Part shown: piece by piece, positions 11,281-23,596 of the stretch | How the letters are laid out: each line of letters opens with the position of its first letter | Numbering within the stretch: the first letter of the stretch is position 1 | From: Morella rubra | Lineage: Eukaryota > Streptophyta > Magnoliopsida > Fagales > Myricaceae | NCBI GenBank assembly: GCA_003952965.2 | Contig: RXIC02000083.1 | Location: forward strand, 148,721 to 212,720 | Reading direction: 5' to 3' | DNA length: 64,000 bases | Position numbers and translations under genes: made by a program | Notes under the pieces: model-generated | Told to the model about the DNA's origin: nothing | What the model saw: only the letters and a program-made list of their open reading frames with translations | Databases searched by the model: none

Positions 11281-11858
11281 ACTTTGCAGTATGCAGCTGA
11301 AAGTAAATGTGGCCTATATGAGGTCAAAAGGTTCGTTGATAAAAGGATAGCTTCATGCAGTTTCTGAATATATTTTCGAGCAGACGAACTTTCGTGTGTA
11401 TGCTATGCCACATGCGTTTCCTGAGGACTGTACTTATTACTCAATAAAAATACTCCAACACCTTCTAGTTTGGATAAAGAGGAGCTCGGTTTCCTAGTTA
11501 TATATATAAGGACCAAATTTGGATTTGAGCAAAAATAAATTTTATGTTTTTCTGGAGATCGAGTACACACTACAAGATGAGTAGAAGGTATAGCGCAAAA
11601 AGTATCGAGCACAAAACTTTCTCTCTGTATTGCCAAAATACAACGTCCTCTCTCTACACAACAATGATCTGCCTTATGTTCTCAGGAATCAGACCAGAAG
11701 AGTGCCGATCATTGGGATGCGAATTCACATCGGATGTTTGATGAGTTGATTTACAAGCATGCTTCGCATAGACGCTCTAAGTTCATAATCTCGTGAAGAC
11801 ATCTTCAAAATACATACAAGTGGTGATACAAGCACGTACAATTTTGACAAACAAAACT
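11281..11858. other. Convergent intergenic stretch
   Basis: Lies between the 149-aa gene and the diacylglycerol kinase stop, and presumably holds both 3'UTRs. An AATAAA on the plus strand near 11442 could serve the 149-aa gene. Nothing else is recognisable. Confidence 0.5.
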
Positions 11859-14800
11859 CTATGACAGCCTCAGTGCCATTTCCTGTAGAAGAGCTCGCTT
11901 CTGGGAAGCATTAATTATGTGACTTGTCTCTGCATTTTCAAGCACATCAGCAATTATGGCAGCCGCATGACCAAGGGGTTCCTCGGCCACCCTCTTCAAC
12001 ATGAAAGCCTGCATGGTCCAAAGTGTATAGCAGAAAGAGGATTCTAAGTACCAACAAGCAAATGGTTCCAAAAAAACTATTCAAAAAGGAGTCGGTAAAT
12101 GATCCGGCATCAACAGAAGTGTACATGCTACTGGAACAACTGAAAGGATTTTACTTTTTTACTCCTAAAAAAGCACAATAATCCCCACCAAATCAGTGTA
12201 AGGAGGATATTGCACATGCTAGAAGAATGTCTCTGACAAGAATGAGACCACTCGAAAACTTAAAAGAATATATCATGCCAGTTCAACCGTAAGGGTGAAC
12301 CAGGATCTCATGGTTTGATAATTGGATTATTTCAACTATACTGATGACTATAATGGTGGAGTCATGAAGATTTAATAATAGCATCATATCACATTCTATG
12401 TGAAAGCAGGCACGTGCAAGTGGGTGTGTGAAAGAGAGAGAGAGAGACCTGGCCATGATGTGATATTGCCAATGTACATGGATGCTGCAACCAAGGCTCC
12501 CCATCAATTTGAACCGGCAGTGCAGCTGAGAGATGTATCTTAATTGTTTTCCCTTGTGCAAGTCTTCGAGCACGAGAAAGTCCAACCTGTTCTCAAACAA
12601 GCAAGAAGTTCAGAGGCATTTTACAATCTCTAAATCGTAAATTGCCCCCAGATTGTTGGGTCCAAGTACAGACAAAATCATTTAGTTTTCAAAATAAATA
12701 ATGTTGTGCATGGAGCATTAAGCTGTTTGGAAAATAACCATCAAGATGGCCACAACTGGCATCAGGGGGATCTCCTAATGTATTTCGAACCACAAGGGCA
12801 CTGCTCCATCTCCAGATTAAACATTACGGAACCAAGGGATTTATGTCTTCTTTGTCAGATGAAGAATTCTGTCCTGGAGTTATTTAACTTCTTCTCATAT
12901 TCCCAATAAAAATCCTGTCGCTATATCAGCTAGGAGTTCACAAGGTCAGATCCCTGGAACTCTGAAAGAAACTTGAATTTGACAATAACTGCACGGTCAG
13001 TTTCAAGCAATAGGGGAGACACATAACAGTAAGAGAAGAAACCATGTTACCTGAAGCTTCCCAAGGTGCCATGTCCCTGATATGCTCACAACCTCGAGTA
13101 TCTTATCATGCATGGACTGGGGATCAAAGTCATCATAAGTTTCATCCTCATTATGCCACAGATCCACACCACCCATGTAGCTTCCAATGTTGGCAACAAG
13201 CACACCTTCTGCATCCTGCAAAGGATTAAATGCAATTGTATAACTTGTCCCAGGAAAGGGGGAAAATTTCATGACTTCCAGCAGAAATCCCAGATTTTTG
13301 TTTTGGGTAAGTCTTAAGTTGATGTCATTAAAATTCAAATGGCTATTGTACAAATTTTACAGATCACCTCACACAACTCCTATCCCACCAGTCAAAGATA
13401 GTGATCTATCCTACATAACTCACAAGGACGTAGAAGCTTCCTGGACCTACCAAACCCACAATACCCCGATTTCAAAAATTAATCACACTTGGAAGAAAAA
13501 GATAGCAGCCACCACAAACATCATGGTCACAAATCTGTATCTTCCAACTAACTTAGCAGAAAATGATAGCAGAGACAGTTCAATTGAACTCTTACAACCT
13601 TAATGCCCCAAGAAGCAGTTCATTGGAACCATCACCCTCAGCCCCTCTTTTTGTTTCTAGTTTTTAGTTCTTATTTTCAAATTTTGGTGGTCTACAGTTT
13701 AAAGTTCTTAAATTTTCAATCATTCTTATTTTAATTTATTTTCTGATTTTCAATTTTCTTTTCCTTTGTGTTCCGAAGCAAGTTTCCAGCTTTCAGGTTC
13801 TAAGAAAAGTTACTCAGAAACTATATCCAAACAAATTTTCATCATACCTACCCACATATGGAAATCCAAAAAGCAAAATAAATTCAAACCCCAAAATTGG
13901 AATCTTTTAACATCCAAGCAAGCCCTAATATCAGGAAGTATTTCGATCACTAAGTAACGTGTGGACCTGTATACTAACACCAAAAGATGCAGTAAAAACA
14001 AGAGGTCACAGATATCGTTGTCATACAGTACACAGTACAAATCCAATGGTCTTCAGAATCCCTTGAGAATGCCACAGATTATCCAAAAATCCAAAACTGA
14101 ATAAGCATGGCGATGGTTTCTTAAACAGTTAAGAGCAGCTCCACATCTAGAAATAATTCTAACTCACCTCAGGGACCTCTACCTCAACTCCATCCACCTG
14201 AACACGAACTTGCCAAGGGAAATCAGCAAAAGTCCTATCCATTATACTCTTGGCACCCTCTCTTGCATAAAGAACTTTATTCATAAACTGCACATTGGGG
14301 TTAACAACCACAATAAGACAAATTGCCTGAAAAATCAATAATTCTTGCACAAACAACCTGCGCCAATAAGTGGCACAATTAACAAGAAACCTTTCATGTA
14401 AAAAAAAAATGAAAGAATTAGAAAGGGGGAGGGGGACTAGATAAGATGTTGGTCCATCCTCGATGAAGTCTGATGTTATTTCTTTCCCTTCCCCTTCAAA
14501 AATAATCTGGCAACAGTGTTGTTGTTCTTCACCTCATTCCCCTATAATAACTCGCATCACTACACAACAGTCTTAGAAGAAGTAGCATAAACATAAAATA
14601 CATTGTGGGGGGGGCAGCGTCCATAGCTGACGTGATCAGGAACAGCGTTCATGAAAACAATAACATAACATGTTAATATTTGTGTCTATGTTACCATAGT
14701 GCAGCATCATTATGGGCTTCTACTCTCCACATAACTTGAAAAATATATTGCACTTAAGCAAAAGGATATCTGTCATTATGTGTAAGGAACGAAATTTTGC

Positions 14801-17800
14801 ACAAGCGTGCAAAACTCTATAAATTAAACAGCATCTTAGATGATCCAATCCAAGTATTCTTGTATCTTCACAAACAAAAGCCCCGAGAACTTTTCACTCT
14901 TGTAACCTCGTCTATCATGCTGCCAAACATACGATACAAGTAGACTACGAAAAAATAGACGAGTATATTCCTCTGCCTCATAAGGAAGTCTGAAGTCAGT
15001 TTCAAGCAAACAATTATCTGAACTCCACCTTCTAACACATAGTATATTCAAATAGCAGCTCAAATGCTAGGCCTTGTTTTGGAAACTGGTCTTGCATTTT
15101 GTTTTTTGTTTGACCCTCGTCCCATCAGTTCCAAAACCAAGAATGTTGAAAGTACAATGTGCAATTTTTGGGTTTCAAATCTGGTTTCAAAGCATTTGAT
15201 AATTGATAGAAACTGAATGAAAAAACAATGGAAACCAACAAAGCCAATTGAAAAACACACCTTGAAAATGCAGTGTGTGAAACTAGACCAGACTTCATTG
15301 TTGCTTGTGGAGAGGATCCCAACAGGAAGAAGAGCAACGTAGACTCAATGACCCCTTGCACATTCTGAAGGTGTATGTGACCTTGTGGTGCAGACATGCT
15401 TTTTAATTTCGAAACTGGTTTTAAAACCAACTCCTAAACATGCTTTCAGGGCCAACAGAAAAACAACAGAACCAATGCATCTACACACAATTTCCCCTTT
15501 TTCTATTTGCTCTTCAAATCTTTTAAACAAGTGAAAAGAAAAACGAAGACAAGACCAACTGAAGGCAATTCCCAAACAAGCCTAAGCATTCAAGATTTAT
15601 CATAGTTCTAAATTACCTGGTTATAGAACTTCTCTGGATTCTCCTCTCGTAGATTATGGATTTCCAGAGCAACCTTTGCATCACACCCAACTCCTGTAAA
15701 TATGTTTGCTGAAATTGGTCACAGAATGCATGCCAGAATTCATGATAGATCAATGAGGAGACTAAAAAGTATTAGAGTGGAAAATATAGATGTCCGCCAT
15801 AGAGGTCGTAGAACTTAATGATATTGGAACCCACAAAGTATGGCAGGTGAAAGTTTTCCCATCCACCAACCAGACACTCACAGAGCCCTATTGTATCTAA
15901 GCATTATATTTTCTGTTCTTTTCCGAGAATTTTATTTTCTTTTCACAAATAGATTAGAACCAATTTATTTGTACCCAAACCCAACGAAATGATTTCACTG
16001 ACCAAAGACTTGTAAGGATTAAAGGTGTAAGTAGGGCAAAGTAAGTTGCATTGCCAAATCTTTACTCTCAAGTTCATAATCTCTGAGTTCAAGTAACATG
16101 TTGCACCAAAAAATGCCTAAACCAGGTCTATGACATCTATCAACAAATTTTTTTATCATCTGCTTCAAGGACATGCTCATCTCTACTCCAAAGTCCACTA
16201 GGCAATAGCCAAAAAATTAATACTCACATACCAAGATAGTTGTTCATAAATTTTGGTGATTGATGCTTCTTCCCTTTTTGATTTAAAATTGCTACCTTCC
16301 AACGGTCAAGAATAGTTACTGCCCCATGCTCTACGTGTTGCAACACTGTGCAAAGGCCTCCTTGTCTCTCCACTGAGCCCAAACCACCACCCCAAGAAAG
16401 GACCCGGGCCAGATCATTTCCAGTCCCTGCAGGAAGGATAGCCACTGGCGGGGGAGAAACAAAATTTTGCTTGTCTATGGCATTCAAAACCCAACCAACA
16501 GTACCGTCACCTCCACATACGAGAACTCTGAAGTGAGGCACCTTTCTGAATAAAAAAAGACCCACTTCTGGACCCTCTGTTGAGCTCAACTCAAAAACCT
16601 ATAAGGATGCATCAACAAGTACAGACCTTATAAAAATCAAATGGTAAGGGGAAAAATTTTAAATAACTTTTTTTTTACATTAAGACTGTCCTAACACCTT
16701 TCAAAAAGCTTGATCTTTTTGACCAAAAGCACGAAGACCCCCCAAAAAAATCCAAAAGCATTAAGATGATACTTCCACTTCTACATGTTCAGGGAGAGGA
16801 AGTAACAAGTTGATGCCTCTCAACAGATGTAAGAATCTCAGAACAGTGTAATAGAGAAATAAACCTGAACAGGGTTCAAAAGTAAATTCAAACGTCGCCT
16901 AAGCGAATCCCCACGCTGAGCCCCACTCTTCTTGTTGGTAAAAACTAACAAGGGCCTTGCATCTGGAGGCAAATCAATCAACTCATAATTCTGTTTCATT
17001 CTTAAAACCTGACACTCGTCCTTCTCATTGATTGAAGAATTTCGTTTCAAACTGGGTTTTGAATCCAGTTTCTTATCCAAATGACCATTTTGGTGTTGCA
17101 CTTCCATATTCATGCTACCATTACAGTTTTCCTCCATCACATGAGTACCATTAAGTGTTTGATGAATATCTGCAGTGCTTTCTGTGGACATGTCGCCAGT
17201 ACTACCACTATTACCAGTGTCAACAGGAGATTCATTTTCATGCTTAAACTTCTCTCTCTGACTTCGGATACTGGCGCGCACTGTAGATGCTATCTCATTG
17301 GCTCCATGAGTAAGTGTGCTCAAAAATCCACCTGCTGATGTCTGGTTCAACTTCTTAACATAGAGTGGCGACAGAATCAATCTTCTGAATGGGCCTAAAT
17401 CACATAGATCACCTGTTTCATTAGACATACTGTTATGGCAATCAACGTGTACTAGTCGCTGACACCACAAGCAACACCATATAGGGGATCCACCAAGGAA
17501 AGACCCACTGCATTGGTCCTCGCAGTAGCTACAAAAAGAAGTACCGTCAGGTTGATCAGTGATCTCTGTCCATCGAACAGCCCATTGGTGCACTACATGT
17601 TCAAACCCAATCATAGATACACACTTGCAATCTGCATGAGCGCCAGAAGAGCAGCTTAAATGTGCTGCCGCCCCACAAATGTCACAGCGGTGTATAAAAC
17701 TATCTGAAGCCATCATAGGCCCAAGAGTTTGAGAAGGGGACATGGACTTCAAGCAGAAGCAACAACTTAAATTTTTTCCACGAGATACAGGTTCTAAAAT

Positions 17801-18034
17801 CCAAGTGTGAGGAGCTACAGGCACTTTGTGCTCTGCCTTCGGATTTTTCTTCGACCGGGCTATGGCTTTGGTCCAACTAAGATTGATGTTTCGCCTCCAC
17901 TGAAAGGCTGTATAGGCTATAGTCAAAATTCCAACTAGGGCAGCAGTGAAACAAGATATAATAAAAAGCCGATCTGTGGGATTCTTATTGTTCCAGAAAG
18001 GAAGTAACATCTCAACGTCTCTGTGTTCATCCAT
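11859..18034 (-). CDS. DGK1: Diacylglycerol kinase, cluster I (DGK1/2 type), 728 aa
   Basis: Phosphorylates diacylglycerol to phosphatidic acid at membranes, in lipid signalling. Seven coding exons join in phase: 18034..16865, 16598..16232, 15693..15617, 14287..14168, 13215..13051, 12586..12449 and 12008..11859. They sum to 2187 bases, 728 aa plus stop, the length I recall for Arabidopsis DGK1. The N-terminus has one membrane segment (about residues 22-44) followed by [20 protein letters not shown]. Two cysteine/histidine-rich C1 domains follow (about 75-200), with [14 protein letters not shown] and [15 protein letters not shown]. The catalytic domain has [10 protein letters not shown] near residue 418 and [13 protein letters not shown]. 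The accessory domain has [10 protein letters not shown] and QIDGEPW. MDEHRD is taken as the start although a Met nine codons upstream is in frame, because known homologues begin there. A 5'UTR exon (about 19190..19003) ends at donor GTAAGTTCC; the acceptor before the ATG is unclear. All motifs look intact. Confidence 0.95.
15068..15584. mobile_element. Putative MITE in a diacylglycerol kinase intron
   Basis: The ends form imperfect inverted repeats: TAGGCCTTGTTTTGGAAACT at 15068 and, read inward from 15584 on the other strand, TAGGCTTGTTTGGGAATTGC. The 517 bases between have no convincing coding content and repeat GGTTTTAAAACC-like segments. This suits a non-autonomous DNA element, but I could not establish a clean target-site duplication. 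Confidence 0.45.
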
Positions 18035-19190
18035 TCCTTGAGGAGGGGGAATACACAACAAACTCGATCACTAACACAACCTACTTATGTTTCTGCCAAT
18101 TTTATAGCATCATAAAATCACCAACCTTAGATCCACTTCCAAACCGAACACCTCTTAATTACTTACTTCTTGTCTGAAAGAGAGTCTACCACTGTATTGA
18201 AAATGTGCTTTCAAAGCAATTACACCACCATGTTCCACAAAGAAACCATTCCTTCATAAGTTGCTTTTCTCAAGCTCAGATTCCTTCAAACCACCTGCTG
18301 TCAATCCCAATGGTAGTAACCATGACATCAAAAGTCTGTATCAGGATTTAGGGCCAAAGCTAACATCCAAACACCTGTAACAACATGAGAATTGTATCCA
18401 TAATAACATCCAATGACAGGATTGAAATAATATAATTCAACCTAGTTACAAATCCAATTTGATGTGGAAATACATGGCACATAATCTTTCATAAGTTACA
18501 AATTCTTGAACCTAAAAGCAAATACTGCTCATAGTTCCAGATGACATTGCAAAAAAAATTCTCGAAGAGCAAAGAAATTCATTCACAGCAGAGGGCAATA
18601 GAAACATTCTTTTCAATCACGTACAAAAATTAAGACAGTTTTAAGCCTTAAAACCATCAACGATCCCTTTGGTTCCAAAGAGTATTTGGAGGGAAAAAAA
18701 GACGTCAAAAGTTTTGATGTCGAGCACATATAAAACCAATGCCTCCAGTCCCAGCTGACCTAATACAACTTCAAAATGATAGGGCAAGCTCTCCCACTCT
18801 ACGACTCCGAAGCAAGAGGGAACTTTCGGACTGAATGTCTTATCTCACTGTTTCTCCACAAACAAACCGAAATTTTGAATGGAAGTCCAAATATAATAGA
18901 GAATTCCCATATAACACCAAGAATGGCATCGATTTGCAATAATTAGTGGAGAAGAAAAGATACATATAAAAAAAACCAAAAAACGAATGAAGAGGAACTT
19001 ACCATAAGGCACAAGGGCAACGTGAGAGGGATCGATCAGATGCAAACCCTACTCGATCTAGAAAGAGAAAGTGAAAACGTAGGGGGCAGAGCGAAAGAGA
19101 ATCGAAGGAAAACCAAAATCCAAAGCATTCCGAAATTCAGAGATCGAGGAAAAGTAAATAGGCTTCCACCGAGACACGACCAATTTTTTA

Positions 19191-19430
19191 ATTCTTTTCT
19201 CCGCTTTTTGATTTTCTAAACTTTTTTAATTTAGTTTGAATTTTCCTTTTTTGTCCCATGCTGGAGATTCTGGAACGCGAGAAGGTGCATAGATACGAAT
19301 CTATTTCATGGGTATCCACGTGGCAGAAAATGGGCATCTTGTGGCGAACCTTTATTTGGTTGGACCCAAACTTCCTTTTCGGGATGGCTTTGTACGAGAC
19401 TTCCCATTTCATCGGGATTTGACACGTGGA
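19191..19430 (-). promoter_or_regulatory. G-box/ABRE motifs in the diacylglycerol kinase promoter
   Basis: Upstream of the inferred leader exon (ending 19003, start near 19190) lie CCACGTGGCA at 19316-19325 and CACGTGG at 19423-19429. CACGTGGC cores bind bZIP and bHLH factors and are typical of abscisic acid or stress response. Two copies within about 240 bases upstream of the likely start suggest control of this kinase. Function is inferred from motif and position only. Confidence 0.5.
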
Positions 19431-21586
19431 CAAAAAGTGTAATGAAATGTCCAAAAGAAAATATAATAGAAATAATACAGCAGAAATTCCCAGAGAATGA
19501 AAGAAAGATTCAAAAAAATTGGTTCTAGACAGGTAAAAGAAAAAATTTCCTCATTTTATTCGCATAAATCTAATTATTTTTAACTTCATTTTTTAAGACA
19601 ATTTTTAAAAATAAAATAAAATATTTCTGTATAATCGGAATATAGAAAACTCTTCCAAAATTCCACTATTCAATGGACAACCATTTCTCATATGGGATTG
19701 TGAATTAATTGAATACGTGACGACAAAATCCTAATGAGAGTGGTCTAGTGGTAGGCCATATAGTCTCGCCTAGATCTCGCTTATTTATTAGGTGTCTTTC
19801 TAAGATAATAGGTCGGTAGTCCGTGTGATACCTTATATATGTCTCACTATTGCTGTAAAGGCCCCACCATGAAATAATTCAAATTTTAGTAGGTTGGGGT
19901 TATGATTCTATGTGGATTTTTTTTTTTTACTTGAAAAAAAATAGTTGACTAATAACTCTTACAAATCATCAATATTTTCTACAATTCTATATTCAAATTG
20001 TATGATAAAATTTATAAATAATGGATCCTACATTATTTAATATTGTTCATATCTACTTATATAAAGGTTCAGATAGTATAGACATTACAATAGAGTCCAC
20101 CTATTGTGTTATCTCTTTCTGAATTGACTGCCTAACTTATTTAGAAACAAGCTCAATTAGGAGATAATTTACCATGAATTCGGCGCCCTTTGGATTTCAC
20201 AGCACTGCAAAATGAATCAACTCAAAGTTTTTTTTTTCTTGCACCGTTAATTCATAGAAGTCATCTATTTTCTTTTTCCTTTATAGAACCGCTTTGATTC
20301 ATTCTATCATCTAGAAGCTTTCGAGGATTTAGATTCTTTGCTCAAGTAAAGATACAATTTTATTTTATTTGAATTTTCAATTTCACATTAGTGGAAAAAT
20401 AAAAAGAATGATAGATGAGTTTTATTAAGGTAAAGTCTCACATTAAGCTTATAATAGGGTAGTATTTGCCTGAGGAAATTTTAGACTTCCAAAATTTTCG
20501 GAGCCAAACAAGTTACTTTGTAGTCCTAAAATTTTGACTTCAACAACTTTCTTTCTTTTTTGTCCTCCAAAATACGTTGAGAAATCTCATTGCTACCCCC
20601 CATCTTCCTTTCTTTAGCTCTACCATCATTGTCTGAATCAAAAGTTGCTGGGCTCTTCTTCTCTTTATTACCCTGATGACTGCAATTACAAACCTCCACA
20701 CAATATTTTTTGTTGAGATATGGCAGGGTGCGGGGGTAATTTTCCTTCCCCAGTTCGGACAGCCCCTGCATCTGCGCTCCACGTTGCTGACAGCACCCTC
20801 ATACGCTGCAGGCACACGGAATAGATGTTAGGCCCGTTCATTTTTAGCTCTGTAGAATTTAGAGGGAAAAAAATAACCGTAGAATTTAGAATTTACAGGC
20901 TAAAATAAAAATAAATAAAATTGATTTTAATATACAAAAATTAAAAAAAAATTAGGGAAAACTAAATATTATATCAACGTAGTTGATTGGGAAAAACAAA
21001 CAAATTGATTTTAAAATACTCAAAAAAAAATCTTATCTTCTCTACATTAATTCCAAACAAATAAACATCCAATTATTTTCAATCATTAACACCTAAAAAT
21101 TTTCAACATCTAGGTAGACACATCTCAAAATTTTAATTTTTTTTACAAATTCCAACAAAACTATATCCACTTAGGTACATACACATCATTTAAGTTAAAT
21201 TGAATTTTATAACCATTTAAAAAGTTTCAATAACAATCTTGATTAGTTCTTTTAAAATTCAAAAACAAATATGGTTAGATCTGTACGTGAATCGTTACAT
21301 TTTCAGCATAGCTGTGTTCTTTTTCGTTTGGGTAATTTGTAGCTTCTCTCGTTACCCAATTGTTTTGTGTCGTGTGGCTGACTTAAACGGTTTCCTAAAG
21401 TTTGTCGTTTCGTATAACTCGTAGAGCCGTTGAGCGTAAATTCCATGTCACTTGTACGACTCATGGAGCCTGGAGGAGTGGACTCAAATGCAATTATGGG
21501 TAATTAGGATGTCTATTTCGAAATGTAATTACTCATGAGCAGTTGAGCTGCTTGAGCTTGAGCACTAAATATCCTCCATTCGCCAG

Positions 21587-21666
21587 GCACGTGAGATTTC
21601 ATCTCTGCAGCGACTGACAACACTCCGCACGTGAGATTACATCTCTGCAGCCACTGACAATACTCC
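21587..21666. repeat. Tandem duplication, 40-bp unit, with CACGTG core
   Basis: Two adjacent copies (21587-21626 and 21627-21666) begin GCACGTGAGATT and contain CATCTCTGCAG and ACTGACAA. They differ at a few positions. Each carries one G-box core. Confidence 0.85.
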
Positions 21667-21784
21667 CGTGATAAGAAAGATAAAGGAATCCTCCAATGAA
21701 CCCGTTTTTAATATTTTAACTTCAAAATGGCCACTAGATCCACGAAGTTAGCTACCGGATGATCCGGATCCAACACATAGTGCG

Positions 21785-21952
21785 GTTAAGCTATTAGATG
21801 GAGCGTTCATGGAAGGAACAAAATGATAAATCTAAAAAATCTAGGACTACAATCATTTAAAAATTTAAGTTAAGCTATTAGATGGAGTGTTCATGGAAGG
21901 AACAAAATAATAAATCTAAAAAATCTAGAACTGCAATCATTTAAAAATTTAA
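21785..21952. repeat. Tandem duplication, 84-bp unit
   Basis: Two head-to-tail copies (21785-21868 and 21869-21952) begin GTTAAGCTATTAGATGGAG and end in CATTTAAAAATTTAA. They differ at only about four positions, so the duplication is recent or well kept. Confidence 0.9.
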
Positions 21953-22854
21953 TCATCACTTTTTTGAAAAGGTGAACAACCCAAGGGAAAAAAATAGTTG
22001 TTTAACCCTAAAGAAAATTGTATCTCCTAGTATCTAATCAAGGGGTGGCTCTAATTAGATAATTGGGGCATTAGGTAAAATTTCAAAGTGAGGTTTTTAT
22101 AATAATTTATAAAACAATATATTTAAATATAAAATATTAATAAAATTTAGTCAAAGCTTATTTTTCTAATTTTTTTAGAAGCAAAATTATTTATCAAAGT
22201 TTTATATTATAGATTTGTCAACATATTATTTTCAATTGATAATATGGGTAATTCATTTAATCGTTCTTGCATTATAGTCTATGTTAAGTAGGATTTTTTA
22301 TTAGTTTTAGTTTTGAAAAACTTATTTATGCAAAAACAACAGTTACATGTATTTTCAATAATATTCTATAAGCAATAGTTGTATTTAAAAAAGAGTCTAA
22401 TCTTTTTGTATAGTTTAATATTTTCAGTTGGAGTATGAGTCTCATTTCTTTAAATCTTTTTTAACACTTATAATTCTCATGAAAACAAATATAAACCATC
22501 AATATCATGATCTTCATGTTTTAAAATATTTTAAGTAAAAGACCATGCCTTTTCAAGTCGTCCTCATCACAGATTTTAACTTTTTCAAATTAAATAAAAA
22601 AATATTTTCATAGATTGTAAATTGTTCAGACCTATTTTCAATTGACTAAATAGCTTGTTCTAATATATAATAGTAATGATAGAATAGTAGTAATAATAAA
22701 ATAAATCAATCTAAAGATTCTATTATTGATGATATATATGTCATTATCATAATTTTCATTAACCTGTTTCTTCTATGGATTATTTGTCTTTTACAAAATA
22801 TTAGTTTATATATAAATTCTTCTTGTTTTTAAAATCAATTGTCAATATTCTTAG

Positions 22855-22999
22855 GGATAATTTTATAGATTTGAATCAATTGCAAATTAATCTCCTTTAA
22901 ATAAAGAAATTTTATAGAATTTGAATCAATTGCCATTTAATCTTAAGGATAATTTTGTAGATTTGAATCAACTGCAAATTAATCTTCTTTAAAATTTTA
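22855..22999. repeat. Imperfect tandem repeat, three copies of about 50-60 bp
   Basis: Three AT-rich copies centre on GATTTGAATCAATTGCAAAT or close variants, followed by TTAATCT. Spacing is irregular and the copies are diverged. Confidence 0.6.
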
Positions 23000-23596
23000 T
23001 AGAATTGATCACGTATGGCTTTAATTAACTAAAATTCTGTACAAATTAATATAGCAGTCTTTAACATTCATTTTATACGACTGTTAAAGCAAATTTTAAA
23101 TTGGAGTCCTCACTCCTCCCTAGTCTTGGGCCTTGGCGTCTGAATCCGCCGTTAGTCTTATACTGCATGCAAGACACGAGCCTACTAGAAAATAGGTAAC
23201 TGTTGATCCATATCTTAAGGAAAAAACGAAGGAAAGGAAACAAAAATGTCGGATCTTTCTGTCTCTACGTGCTAGTAGTATACTTCCATTTCTGACCTTC
23301 TCGTGATCGATGAGATCAGTTGTATATAAAAGAAGGATATATTGGGAACCTTTTACTCACCCAAACCTCTATCCGCTTTCATCTCCGTCTCCAACAAACA
23401 GCTGAACTTCTTTCCGGCTGATCACTAGGATATATATATACCTCACCTCCACTTCTGTTTCTTTCCCGGACTTTCGTGATTCGAGGATATTTCTGGATAA
23501 AAGTTTATCTTTCTACACCGCGTTTCTCGCTTCTCTGCGTATATATATTTTGGTGGTTGACACTTGACAGTAATCTACGTGACGGAGATTATATAC

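Larger units (their letters stand above)
19431..23596. other. Gene-free AT-rich stretch of about 4 kb
   Basis: No frame longer than about 90 codons here resembles a protein. It holds three tandem duplications (listed separately), many short A/T runs and decayed MITE-like segments, such as the one starting TTAGGCCCGTTCATTTTTAG at 20829. Bases 23100-23596 form the upstream region of the NAC gene and contain several TATATA stretches, for example near 23325, 23430 and 23540. Confidence 0.6.

Noticed and set aside
16838-16864. Read-through of the first diacylglycerol kinase coding exon past 16865
   Set aside because: The GT donor after the NPVQ codons and the FELSS-encoding exon at 16598 restore the family sequence, so the extra residues are intronic.
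19735-19880. Possible SINE from an A-box-like GGTCTAGTGGTAGGC
   Set aside because: No B-box at the expected distance, no tail and no flanking duplication.
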